From UBA1876 sp964515395 (GTDB lineage Bacteria; Synergistota; Synergistia; Synergistales; Thermovirgaceae), in assembly GCA_964515395.1 (NCBI GenBank), contig CAZERC010000002.1, positions 91,185 to 155,184 on the forward strand: a stretch of DNA of 64,000 bases. Direction: 5' to 3'. Shown here one piece after another: positions 34,690 to 43,800 of this stretch. The notes beneath the pieces are model-generated. The model was not told where the DNA came from. It searched no databases and worked only from the letters and a program-made list of their open reading frames with translations. The position numbers were made by a program, and so were the translations under genes. Every line of letters starts with the position of its first letter. The first letter of the stretch is position 1.

Positions 34690-36148
34690 TGGCCTTGGTG
34701 CGGCCGAAACGGCGTCGGCGATTCGAAACGGTGATGTTACGGCATCCGCCGTTATTGACAATGTGTTCAAAAGGGTCAATGCATGGGAAAGCCAACTGAA
34801 TGCGCTGATTACCCCTCTCGAGGAAAGGGCGCGACAAGATGCCGAAAGACTTGATCGGCAGGTCAAAGACGGCAAAGCCGCCGGCCCCCTTTACGGCGTG
34901 CCTGTTATTGTCAAGGATAACATGTGTACCGAAGGTATCCCGACTACTTGCGGGAGCAACATCCTGGAAGGGTGGAGGCCGCCTTATGATGCATGGGTCA
35001 TCAGGAAGCTGCGTGAGGCGGGGGCTGTTATCGTGGCAAAAAGCAACATGGACGAGTTTGCCATGGGCAGTTCCACGGAACATTCGGCCCATGGCCCCAC
35101 TTCAAACCCCTGGGATACCGAAAGGGTGCCCGGCGGAAGTTCGGGTGGCAGTGCGGCGTCCGTTTCGGCAGGATATGTACCGGTAGCTCTGGGAAGTGAC
35201 ACGGGAGGATCAATACGCCAGCCTGCTTCGTTCTGCGGCGTCTACGGCCTCAAACCGACCTACGGCCTGGTCAGCCGTTTCGGTCTCGTGGCTTTCGCAT
35301 CTTCACTGGACCAGATCGGGCCCTTTGCGAGAAATATGGAAGACCTGGCCCTCATGTTGAGCGTCATCAGCCCTCATGACCCCCAGGACGCCACCTGCGT
35401 CGAGGGCAAGCGTCCCGATTATGTAAGGTCGGGCGATAATGCGTCCCTTTCGGGTCTCAGAGTAGGAATCGTGAGAGAGTTCCTTACTGACGCCGTTGAT
35501 CCGGAACTTGTCGGTGCTGTCAGGGACACGGCAGCTATACTTGAAGACGCGGGAGCATCCATTGTGGATGTACAGCTTCCGAATGCCGGAAAGGCGGGAT
35601 TGCCTTGCTACTACATCATAGCTCCCGCAGAGGCGAGTTCCAACCTGGCACGGTATGACGGAATCCGGTACGGCAGACGGGAAGATGCCGGCGACCTCAT
35701 CGGACAATATCTGAAAACCAGGGGAGCGGGATTTGGAAATGAAGTCAAACGAAGAATACTCACCGGAACCTACGTGCTGAGTTCCGGCTACTACGATGCC
35801 TACTACCTGCGCGCTCTGAAAGTCAGGAGACTTATCTGCAGGGAATTCGACCAGGCCTTCGGTGAGGCTGATGTCATCCTGATGCCAACAACGCCCTCGC
35901 TCCCCTTCCGAAAAGGGGAGCTGGTAGACGACCCCGTTCAGATGTACATGAGCGATGTCTTTACGTTACCCATAAATCTGGCCGGTTTGCCGGGACTCTC
36001 CATGTATACCGGTAGCAGTCGAAGTGGATTGCCTCTGGGAGTGCAGATCGTGGCGCCCCGGTGGGAGGAATGCCGGCTTCTGCAGTGCGGCCGGGCCGTG
36101 GAAAACGCCCTGGGCCCCGCACCTCTTGCCGGAGGGAGTGACCGATAA
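34679..36148 (+). CDS. gatA: Asp/Glu-tRNA amidotransferase subunit A
   Basis: Amidase-signature subunit (489 aa) that hydrolyses glutamine to supply ammonia. The Ser-cis-Ser-Lys triad region is visible: VPVIVKDNMCTEG (Lys), GGSSGGSAASVSAG and LGSDTGGSIRQPASFCG (nucleophilic Ser). Length and C-terminus (LPLGVQIVAPRWEE) are normal. It overlaps gatC by 11 bp and gatB by 1 bp (TAATG), indicating coupled translation of the complex. Confidence 0.96.
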   Translation: MTLDGLGAAETASAIRNGDVTASAVIDNVFKRVNAWESQLNALITPLEERARQDAERLDRQVKDGKAAGPLYGVPVIVKDNMCTEGIPTTCGSNILEGWRPPYDAWVIRKLREAGAVIVAKSNMDEFAMGSSTEHSAHGPTSNPWDTERVPGGSSGGSAASVSAGYVPVALGSDTGGSIRQPASFCGVYGLKPTYGLVSRFGLVAFASSLDQIGPFARNMEDLALMLSVISPHDPQDATCVEGKRPDYVRSGDNASLSGLRVGIVREFLTDAVDPELVGAVRDTAAILEDAGASIVDVQLPNAGKAGLPCYYIIAPAEASSNLARYDGIRYGRREDAGDLIGQYLKTRGAGFGNEVKRRILTGTYVLSSGYYDAYYLRALKVRRLICREFDQAFGEADVILMPTTPSLPFRKGELVDDPVQMYMSDVFTLPINLAGLPGLSMYTGSSRSGLPLGVQIVAPRWEECRLLQCGRAVENALGPAPLAGGSDR

Positions 36149-37611
36149 TGACGAAAGAAGCACGAACGATTATCGGTCTTGAGGTCCACGTGCAGCTTTC
36201 CACGCAAAGCAAGATGTTCTGTTCCTGCAGCACCGATTATATCGGAGCTGTACCGAATACGAACATTTGCCCTGTATGTCTTGGCCTTCCTGGAACCCTC
36301 CCGGTACTGAACGGCAAGGTGATCGAGTTTGCCTTCAGGGCGGCTCTTGCTTTGGGCTCCCGGATCGCGGACCGGACGTGGTTTCACAGGAAAAACTATT
36401 TTTATCCTGATTTGCCCAAGGCCTACCAGATCAGCCAGTACGATATTCCCCTGGCCAGCGGTGGAACACTGGTTATCGAGACAGAAAAGGGAAAGAAGAA
36501 AATCGGCATAACCCGTCTTCATCTGGAGGAAGACGCAGGAAAGCTTGTCCATGAAGCAAAGGACGGGCGCCTCTCAGGATCCGCAGGCAGCCTGGTTGAT
36601 TACAACAGGGCGGGAGTCCCCCTCGTGGAAATTGTGTCCGAGCCTGATTTGGCCTCTCCGGAAGAAGCGCGGGACTACGTGGTCCTGTTGAGACAGCTTG
36701 TGCGATACCTGGGGATTTCCGACGGTGATATGGAATCCGGATCACTCAGGGTCGATGCCAACATTTCGAGGACTTTCCCCGACGGGCGCTTTGGTTCGAA
36801 AGTCGAGGTCAAGAACATGAATTCCCTGGCGGCTCTTGAAAAAGCCCTGGCATACGAAGAAAAGCGCCAGGACAAGATCCTCAAAAACGGTGGAGCGATA
36901 GTGCAGGAGACGAGGCATTGGGATGATGGGGCCGGTCAGACCGTTTCTTCAAGAGGTAAGGAGGAGGCTCATGATTACCGGTATTTCCCGGAGCCGGATC
37001 TTCCGCCGGTGGTGATAAACGAATCGGCAATAGCAAATATCAGGGAAAATTTACCTGAGCTCCCCTGGGAAAAAGAAGAACGTTTTCGCGAGGAGTATTT
37101 CCTTGATCGGGAGGAGGCGACGCTTCTGGTTTCGGGAAAGAATCTGGCTGAGTATTTCGAGGAAACCGTCAAGGCCGGTGCCGACGCGAAACTGGCCGCG
37201 AACTGGTTCCGAACCGAGATATTGCGTCTGATAAATGAAGGGAAATTCGATCCCGGAACACCGCCGGCATCAGCCGGGAATCTTGCGGAACTCCTTGAAA
37301 CCGTGAAAGAAGGCAGACTGTCGAATACAGCCGCCAAAGACGTATGGGGGAAAATGCTCCAGGACGGTTGTGGCGCCAGGGAAGCGATGAAAACGCTCGG
37401 ACTTTCTGAGGGTTCTGCAAGCGGAGAGAAATTGCGGGCCATCATCGAGGAAATTCTTGAGAACCAGCAGGAAGTGGTCAAGGAAATCCACTCGGGCAAG
37501 GATCTCAAAGGGAAAAAACTGAAGTTCCTCTTCGGTCTTGTCATGCGGGAAACAAGGGGACAGGCCGACCCTGCAGAAGTCAAGGAGACCATCGAGAAGA
37601 TGGTGCGTTGA
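36148..37611 (+). CDS. gatB: Asp/Glu-tRNA amidotransferase subunit B
   Basis: tRNA-binding and kinase subunit (487 aa). It carries the family start TIIGLEVHVQLSTQSKMFCSC, the HRKNYFYPDLPKAYQISQYDIPLA motif, a VKNMNSL segment and the C-terminal YqeY-like tail domain used for tRNA recognition. It phosphorylates the misacylated Glu or Asp carboxylate and amidates it with ammonia from GatA. A promoter for the next gene overlaps its stop codon. Confidence 0.96.
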   Translation: MTKEARTIIGLEVHVQLSTQSKMFCSCSTDYIGAVPNTNICPVCLGLPGTLPVLNGKVIEFAFRAALALGSRIADRTWFHRKNYFYPDLPKAYQISQYDIPLASGGTLVIETEKGKKKIGITRLHLEEDAGKLVHEAKDGRLSGSAGSLVDYNRAGVPLVEIVSEPDLASPEEARDYVVLLRQLVRYLGISDGDMESGSLRVDANISRTFPDGRFGSKVEVKNMNSLAALEKALAYEEKRQDKILKNGGAIVQETRHWDDGAGQTVSSRGKEEAHDYRYFPEPDLPPVVINESAIANIRENLPELPWEKEERFREEYFLDREEATLLVSGKNLAEYFEETVKAGADAKLAANWFRTEILRLINEGKFDPGTPPASAGNLAELLETVKEGRLSNTAAKDVWGKMLQDGCGAREAMKTLGLSEGSASGEKLRAIIEEILENQQEVVKEIHSGKDLKGKKLKFLFGLVMRETRGQADPAEVKETIEKMVR

Positions 37612-37636
37612 CGGGTTTTTGACTGACCTTTAAGAT
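37608..37636 (+). promoter_or_regulatory. Candidate promoter of the EF-G-like gene
   Basis: TTGACG (37608-37613) overlaps the gatB stop codon and is 17 bp from TAAGAT (37631-37636). The -35 is good and the -10 moderate. It would give the EF-G-like gene its own transcription with a leader of about 70 nt. Confidence 0.5.
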
Positions 37637-37715
37637 AAAGCGTGCGCGATTATCGGAAAGCATGGTACAGGCAAATTTTGAAGCAGGTCTTTACATATAG
37701 AGGAGGTATCAGTGT

Positions 37716-39800
37716 ATGGCGACGCGGAGACCGGAAAACATCAGGACCGTGGCTCTTGTGGGCCATGGAGGATCAGGGAAGACAACCCTGATGGAGGCGA
37801 TAGCTTTTGACCTGGGCCTGACGACGCGCCTGGGAAACATTGAGGACGGCAACACCGTCAGTGATTTTGGTGCCGAGGAGCAGAAACGACAGATATCGAT
37901 CAATACTTCGGTTTTTTCCGTGGAATACAAGGAAAAACAACTACACATCCTGGACTGCCCGGGCTACGCGGATTTTATCGGTGACCTCCGGTCGGCCATG
38001 CGGGTTACCGACAGTGCCGTCATCGTCGTCAGCGGAGTCCACGGAGTGGAAGTGCACACAGAGAAAGCCTGGGAGTTTTCGGAAGATCTGGGCCTTGCCT
38101 CCGTTTTTTACATCAGCAAGATGGAAAGGGAAAACGCAGATTTTCAGAAAACCCTGGAAACAATAAAAGACTTTCTGTCCGACAAGGCCATACCGCTTTT
38201 CCTCCCCATAGGGAGCGAGGCCGATTTCAAGGGTGTGGTGGACCTCCTCCGTCAGAAGGCGTATATATACAAGGGGGATGGAAGCAAGGAATTCAGCGAG
38301 TCGGACATCCCGGACGACATGCAAAGTGATGTGGCAACGGCCAGGGAAGCGCTTCTGGAGAAAATCGTCGAAACCGATGACGAACTCATGATGCGCTACC
38401 TGGAGGGCGAGGAGATAGGTCTTGACGAGATCCTGCCGGCCCTCCGGCAGGCTGTGAGAGACAGGGAACTCTTCCCCGTTGTTCCCGGTTCAAGTCCCGC
38501 CAATGTTGGAGTTCTCCAGCTGCTTGACAGCATTGCCGAAGTCTGCCCGGCACCGGTGGACATGCCTCCCAGAAAAGCCGTTTCGGGTGAAGAGGAAATC
38601 GTCGTTGACGCTGATCCCGAGGGCCCGTTCCGGGCTCTTTGCTTCAAGATCATGGTTGACCCTTATGTCGGCAAGCTTTCCTTCCTTCGGGTTTTCTCGG
38701 GGGCCCTTACCAGCGAAAGCCCGATTTTTAATGTCAACAAGGAAGAAGAAGAACGAATCAGCGCATTCAAGATTATGAAGGGCAAGGATGGCGAGGATGT
38801 CAAGGAAATTGTCACGGGTGACATTGTTGCCATCCCGAAGCTCCACAGTACCGTGGTTGGTGACACCCTTGCGGTGAAAGGCGAAAAGGCGACCTTTCCG
38901 CCCATCAAGTTCCCCAAACCGGTATACAGTGTCGCCGTTCTTCCGAAGAGCCGGAATGACGAAGACAAGCTTGCAACGGCGCTCGGAAAGATGCTGGAAG
39001 AGGATCCAACGCTCCATTTCGAGAAAAATCCGGAAACCCTTGACAGCGTTCTTTCTGGAATGGGTGATTTGCACATAGACATACTCCTTTCGAAAATCAA
39101 GGAGCGCTACGGCGTCGATCTTGATACAAAAACGCCAAAAGTTCCTTACCGGGAAACCATCAAAAAACCAGCGAAAGCTCAGGGAAAATACAAGAAACAG
39201 ACAGGAGGCAGGGGACAATACGGGGACGTCCACATTGAATTCCAGCCCCTTCCAAGAGGCGAGGGATTCCAGTTTGAAGACAAGATCGTCGGCGGAGCCG
39301 TGCCGAAATCCTATATTCCAGCCGTCGAAAAAGGACTCCGGGAAGCCATCCAGAAGGGTATCCTCGCCGGATTCCCAACCGTCGATGTCAAGGCGATCCT
39401 GTTTTTCGGGTCGTACCATGATGTGGATTCTTCCGAAATGGCCTTCAAGATCGCAGCGTCCATGGCCTTCAAGAAAGCCATATCGGAGGCATCACCCATT
39501 CTGCTCGAGCCGATCATGAATGTAGAGGTCGTGGTCCCCGAAGAATATCTCGGTGATGTCATGGGTGACTTCAACGGTCGGCGCGGGAAGATCATGGGAA
39601 TAGACAGCCGCGGCCACCTTCAGGTCGTCAAGGCCCAGGTCCCCTTGGCGGAGATGTTCAGGTATGCCATTATCCTCCGCTCGATGACCTCGGGACGGGG
39701 AAATTTCACAATGGAATACTCCCACTACGAAGAGGTGCCTCACGAGATTACGAAAAAGATTATTGCCCAGGCCGAGGCTGAAGCTGAAGAAGAAAAATAG
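37716..39800 (+). CDS. Elongation factor G-like GTPase (EF-G-2 type)
   Basis: Five-domain translational GTPase (694 aa) resembling EF-G but of the divergent EF-G-like group. The P-loop is GHGGSGKTTL (residues 16-25), and the G3 motif is DCPGYADF, with Tyr84 where canonical EF-G has the catalytic His, a substitution also found in other EF-G-like proteins. The G4 motif, normally NKxD, reads SKME (134-137). Domain IV has GGRGQYGDVHIEF. ATG 37716 follows AGGAGGT. The neighbours are translation genes upstream and a bidirectional terminator downstream. It is unlikely to be the main translocase and may act in recycling or under stress; that is inference. Confidence 0.88.
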   Translation: MATRRPENIRTVALVGHGGSGKTTLMEAIAFDLGLTTRLGNIEDGNTVSDFGAEEQKRQISINTSVFSVEYKEKQLHILDCPGYADFIGDLRSAMRVTDSAVIVVSGVHGVEVHTEKAWEFSEDLGLASVFYISKMERENADFQKTLETIKDFLSDKAIPLFLPIGSEADFKGVVDLLRQKAYIYKGDGSKEFSESDIPDDMQSDVATAREALLEKIVETDDELMMRYLEGEEIGLDEILPALRQAVRDRELFPVVPGSSPANVGVLQLLDSIAEVCPAPVDMPPRKAVSGEEEIVVDADPEGPFRALCFKIMVDPYVGKLSFLRVFSGALTSESPIFNVNKEEEERISAFKIMKGKDGEDVKEIVTGDIVAIPKLHSTVVGDTLAVKGEKATFPPIKFPKPVYSVAVLPKSRNDEDKLATALGKMLEEDPTLHFEKNPETLDSVLSGMGDLHIDILLSKIKERYGVDLDTKTPKVPYRETIKKPAKAQGKYKKQTGGRGQYGDVHIEFQPLPRGEGFQFEDKIVGGAVPKSYIPAVEKGLREAIQKGILAGFPTVDVKAILFFGSYHDVDSSEMAFKIAASMAFKKAISEASPILLEPIMNVEVVVPEEYLGDVMGDFNGRRGKIMGIDSRGHLQVVKAQVPLAEMFRYAIILRSMTSGRGNFTMEYSHYEEVPHEITKKIIAQAEAEAEEEK

Positions 39801-39819
39801 CCTTCAATGAAGTCAAGAA

Positions 39820-39861
39820 AAAACGCCGGATTTGCGTTATGCAGATCCGGCGTTTTCTTTT
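39820..39861. terminator. Bidirectional terminator between the EF-G-like and formate transporter genes
   Basis: AAAACGCCGGAT (39820-39831) pairs perfectly with ATCCGGCGTTTT (39845-39856). TTTTCTTTT follows on the plus strand and a T run on the minus strand, so both convergent genes can terminate here. Confidence 0.85.
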
Positions 39862-40700
39862 CAGGGCAAACTGTCCCCATCGTTTTCAAGTTTGTTCCGA
39901 AAGACGATGTAATAGAAAAAGGCGACAAAGAGAATACCGCCGATTATATTGCCGATGGTGACGGGGATAAGGTTTTGGAAAAAACCTCCCAAACCGACGG
40001 CGTCCAGCTGGTCGGCAGACAGTCCGGCCGTCGTGGAATGCATTCCTGCTTTTTTGAGGAAGATTCCGAGACTCATGAAATACATGTTCGCTATGCTGTG
40101 TTCGAAGCCGGAGGCAACAAAAGTCATGATGGGGAAGAAAATTGCGAAAATCTTTCCCACGACATCCGAGGCTGCCATGCTCATCCATACGGCGAGCACG
40201 ACGATCCAGTTGCAGAGTATGCCCCTGGCAAAAGCCTCGCTTGCGGGAAGAGCCATTTTGCCTGCGGCGATGCCGAGTGCGTTTGCTCCGACGGGACCGT
40301 CGCAAAGCCCTGAAATGTAGATCAGGAAGGCTACGAGAACACTTCCGATAAAATTTCCCGTGTAGACCCAGAACCAGTTCCGCGCCACACCGGAAAAGGG
40401 CTGGCACCCCGCAAGGGTACCCAGGGGCATCAGGCAATTGCCGGTGAAAAGTTCAGCGCCGCCGATGATTACCATCATGAGCCCGACGGAAAAAACAGCG
40501 CCTCCGAGAAATTTGGATATCCCTGTGCCGACGTAGCGGGCCGCGTCCTGAGTGACGACGGTGTAGAGGAACCCTCCGAATGCGATGTAGGCTCCTGCCA
40601 GAATGCCCAAAAAAAGCATCTGCTCGATGCTCCAGTTGCTTTTTGCTCTCGCAACGGCACAAGCGCTTTTTGCGATTTCGGCTGGTGATTTGTAGTTCAT
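39861..40700 (-). CDS. Formate/nitrite transporter (FocA-like)
   Basis: Membrane protein of 279 aa in the FNT family of pentameric anion channels. About six hydrophobic segments are visible, with family features such as GGAVFSVGLMMVIIGGAELFTGNCL, NWFWVYTGNFIGSV and SGFEHSIANMYFM. The longer open frame begins at 40799, but ATG 40700 gives the usual start MNYKSPAEIAK. It lies downstream of the formate dehydrogenase gene on the same strand, so formate is the likely substrate, imported as electron donor or exported as product. A hairpin at 40747-40782 lies between the two genes. Confidence 0.92.
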   Translation of the reverse strand: MNYKSPAEIAKSACAVARAKSNWSIEQMLFLGILAGAYIAFGGFLYTVVTQDAARYVGTGISKFLGGAVFSVGLMMVIIGGAELFTGNCLMPLGTLAGCQPFSGVARNWFWVYTGNFIGSVLVAFLIYISGLCDGPVGANALGIAAGKMALPASEAFARGILCNWIVVLAVWMSMAASDVVGKIFAIFFPIMTFVASGFEHSIANMYFMSLGIFLKKAGMHSTTAGLSADQLDAVGLGGFFQNLIPVTIGNIIGGILFVAFFYYIVFRNKLENDGDSLP

Positions 40701-40746
40701 GAAACGAGCCCCCAAAGGAAACATGTATGCCATTGATACGGGAATC

Positions 40747-40782
40747 CTGGGGGACCCCGCAATTTGTCGCAAGGTCCCCCGG
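40747..40782 (-). other. Intercistronic hairpin between the formate dehydrogenase and transporter genes
   Basis: GGGGGACC (40749-40756) pairs with GGTCCCCC (40773-40780), with a 16-base loop. Read on the minus strand it follows the dehydrogenase stop codon and precedes the transporter ribosome site, with no T tract after it. Confidence 0.6.
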
Positions 40783-40809
40783 GTTATTGCAAATGGCAAA
40801 GCAAGCAGG

Positions 40810-43800
40810 TCAGGCTTTCTTTACCTTGACGGCGTTCACCTTGAAAGCCGGTGTTTCCGCTTCTTCGTCCCATACGGACGCCGTCAGGGCATTTGCAGGC
40901 TGTTCGCCGAAATGGAAGGGCAAAAAGATCATTCCCCGTGGGACCCTTTCCGTTACTCGTGCCCTGCCTTCAACGGATCCGCGTCTTGAAGTTACCTTCA
41001 CCATGTCTTCGTCGTTGACTGCAAGGTTTTTCGCGTCTTCAGGGTTGATCTCCACGTAAAGGGAGTCGATATACTCTCCTGAAGGAGACCGTCTGCTCAT
41101 GGTCCCTGTGTGGAAGTGATAGAGGCTCCTTCCTGTAGTGGCAACGAAGGGGTATTCACCATCCGCATCCTCGTGGGACTTCTGCCAGTCGCACGGAGCG
41201 AAACGGGCCTTTCCCCTGGGAAAGCCGTCGGCGTAGAGAATCGGCGTTCCCGGATGCGTTTCGTCAGGACAGGGCCACATGAGGATTTCCTTTTCGAGTC
41301 TGTCGTAGGTGATGCCGCCGTACTGTGGAATGAAGCGGCGAATTTCCTCCATGACCGATTGGGGTGAGTCGAAATTCCAGGATGCTCCACAGGCCTTCGC
41401 GATTTCGGCGAGAATCCACCAGTCCGGCTTCGCTTCGCCGGGAGAAGTTACGGCTTTTCTGATTTTCTGCACGGCACGACTGGTATTCGTGAAGGTCCCT
41501 TCCCTTTCCGCCCAGCTGGCCGCCGGGAGAACCACATCGGCGAGTTTGGCCGTTTCCGTGAGGAAAAGATCCTGCACGACGAGAAAATCAAGGTTTTCAA
41601 GGGCCTTGCGCACGTTGTTGGTGTCGGGGCTGCTGACCATCGGGTTTTCGCCCATGATATACAAGCCATTCAGATTGCCTTCCCTTGCACCCGACATCAT
41701 CGCAACCATGCTTTTTCCTGGGGTTTCAGGCAGGTTGCTGCCCCAGATTTCGCGAACCTTTGCTTCAGCCTTGTCTTTTTCCGATGCGAGCTTGATATAG
41801 CCGGGGAGTACCTCGGGCAAACAGCCGGTATCGCAGGCTCCCTGGACGTTGTTCTGCCCCCTGAGAGGATTGATCCCGGTACCGGGACGACCAACCATGC
41901 CGCATAAAAGAGCGGTGTTCGCCACGGCACGGACGTTGTTGGTTCCGTATTTGTGTTGTGTGATGCCCATTGAATAGAAGATTGCCGAATTCGGTCCCTT
42001 GGCGTAAAGGCGGGCAGCCTTGCGAAGCGTTTCTTCGTCGACGGCCGTAATGGATGCAACTTTTTCGGGCGTGTAGGACGACACGGTCTTTTTGAGTTCC
42101 TCGAAGTTTTCCATGTGCTTTTGTACGAATTCAGCATCATAGAGTCTTTCTTCGATGATGATGTTCATCAGCCCGTTCAAGAGCGCCACATCGCTTCCGC
42201 TCTTTTGCATGATCGAGACATCGGCATAGTCGGCCAGCTCGATATTGCGCGGATCACAGACAATCAGCGATATATCTCCATTGCGTTTTCTCTCCTTGAT
42301 CCATGAGCCCAGAACGGGATGGTTTTCTGTCGTGTTCGATCCTATGACCAAAATGGTGTCGGCCTGGAAGACGGAATCGAAATCATTGGTCATTGCTGCG
42401 CTTCCAAGGGTTTCACCCAGTCCGACAATCGTCGGAGTGTGACACAAACGAGCGCAATGGTCGACATTGTTGGTCCCGAAGACTTCCCGCGCCAGCCGCT
42501 GCATGAGGTAGTTCTCCTCATTGGTGCATTTTGCGGAGGCGAAAAAGCCGAGAGCTTCAGGGCCTTTTTCCGTCTTTATTTTTGACAGGTTCTTCGACAC
42601 CGTTTCGATTGCTTCATCCCATGAGGCTTTACGGAAACGGTCACCTTCCTTGATGAGTGGCGATGTCAGTCGGTCCTCGTGGTGAACGAACTGCCAGCCG
42701 AACCGGCCCTTGACGCAGATTCTCCCCTTGTTCATGGCGGTGTCACTGTTGAAATCGGTGGTGGCATTGTCGATTCTTCCAGTCTTGGTGTCGACGTGGA
42801 GAAGGATTTCACAGCCGATGCCGCAGTAGGGGCAGATGGTTTTGACCTCTTTGGTAAATTCTGGACGAGTAATGCCGTGCTGGGTTCTTTCGGTGAGGGC
42901 GCCCGTAGGGCAGACCTGGACGCAGAGGCCGCAGTTGACGCAGTCCGATTCATCGATTCCGCGAAAAACGCCGGGGCCCACGAAGGTTTCTATGCCGCGT
43001 TTCTGGAAATCGATGGCATGGTAGATTGCCTGTTCCTCACAAATACGAACACACTTGCCGCACTGGACGCACTTGTCCATGTTCCGCACGTAGAAGGGGT
43101 TTTCTTCTTCGGGACGGTCCGGTCTCGAGTAGAACTCTTTCGGGAAGGCCTCCGGCGAGGCTTCGTACTCGACGCCGTAGGCCCTGAGCTTGCATTCGTG
43201 GATGTCCGGGCAACCGCATTTCATGCACCGATCGGCATCTTTTCTGACCTGTTCCTCGGTGAGACTGTAATTGAATTCTTCAAACGGTCGGGTGAGCCTT
43301 TCTGCAGACTCGAGGATTCGTGTTTTTTCCCGGGGCTGCTTTTCCTGGTCCAGAAAATCCTCAGGGCCGAGATCGTCTCTGACGACGTCGCATTCAAAGG
43401 GGCGGTGAGGAATCCCCTCGGAAATGTAGTGATGGACCGATTCGGCCGTCCAGTGGCCGGCTCCGATGGCGGCGATGGCGATATCGGGTCCCGTCTTCTG
43501 GTCGCCGCACACAAAGACCCCGTCAAGAGGAGTTGCGCAATGGTCATCCACCAACATCCTTTTCCCGTCGTGCAAGGTTTCGGGCAATGCCGAGAGGTCC
43601 GGGCGCTGTCCGATGGCGGCAATCACCGTTTCTACGTCGAGGGTAAAAGTTTCCCCTGTCGGGACGGGTTTTCTGCGTCCTGACGCATCGGGCTCGCCGA
43701 GGATCATTTTTTCGCAGGTGATTTTTTCAACTTTTCCGTTGCCTTCGATGGATTTGGGTGAGGCCAGGAAGATGAATTCCACGCCCTCTTCCATGGCTTC

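Noticed and set aside
42679..43683. 334-codon plus-strand frame opposite the formate dehydrogenase gene
   Set aside because: Shadow frame across ferredoxin and flavoprotein domains of the real gene on the other strand.
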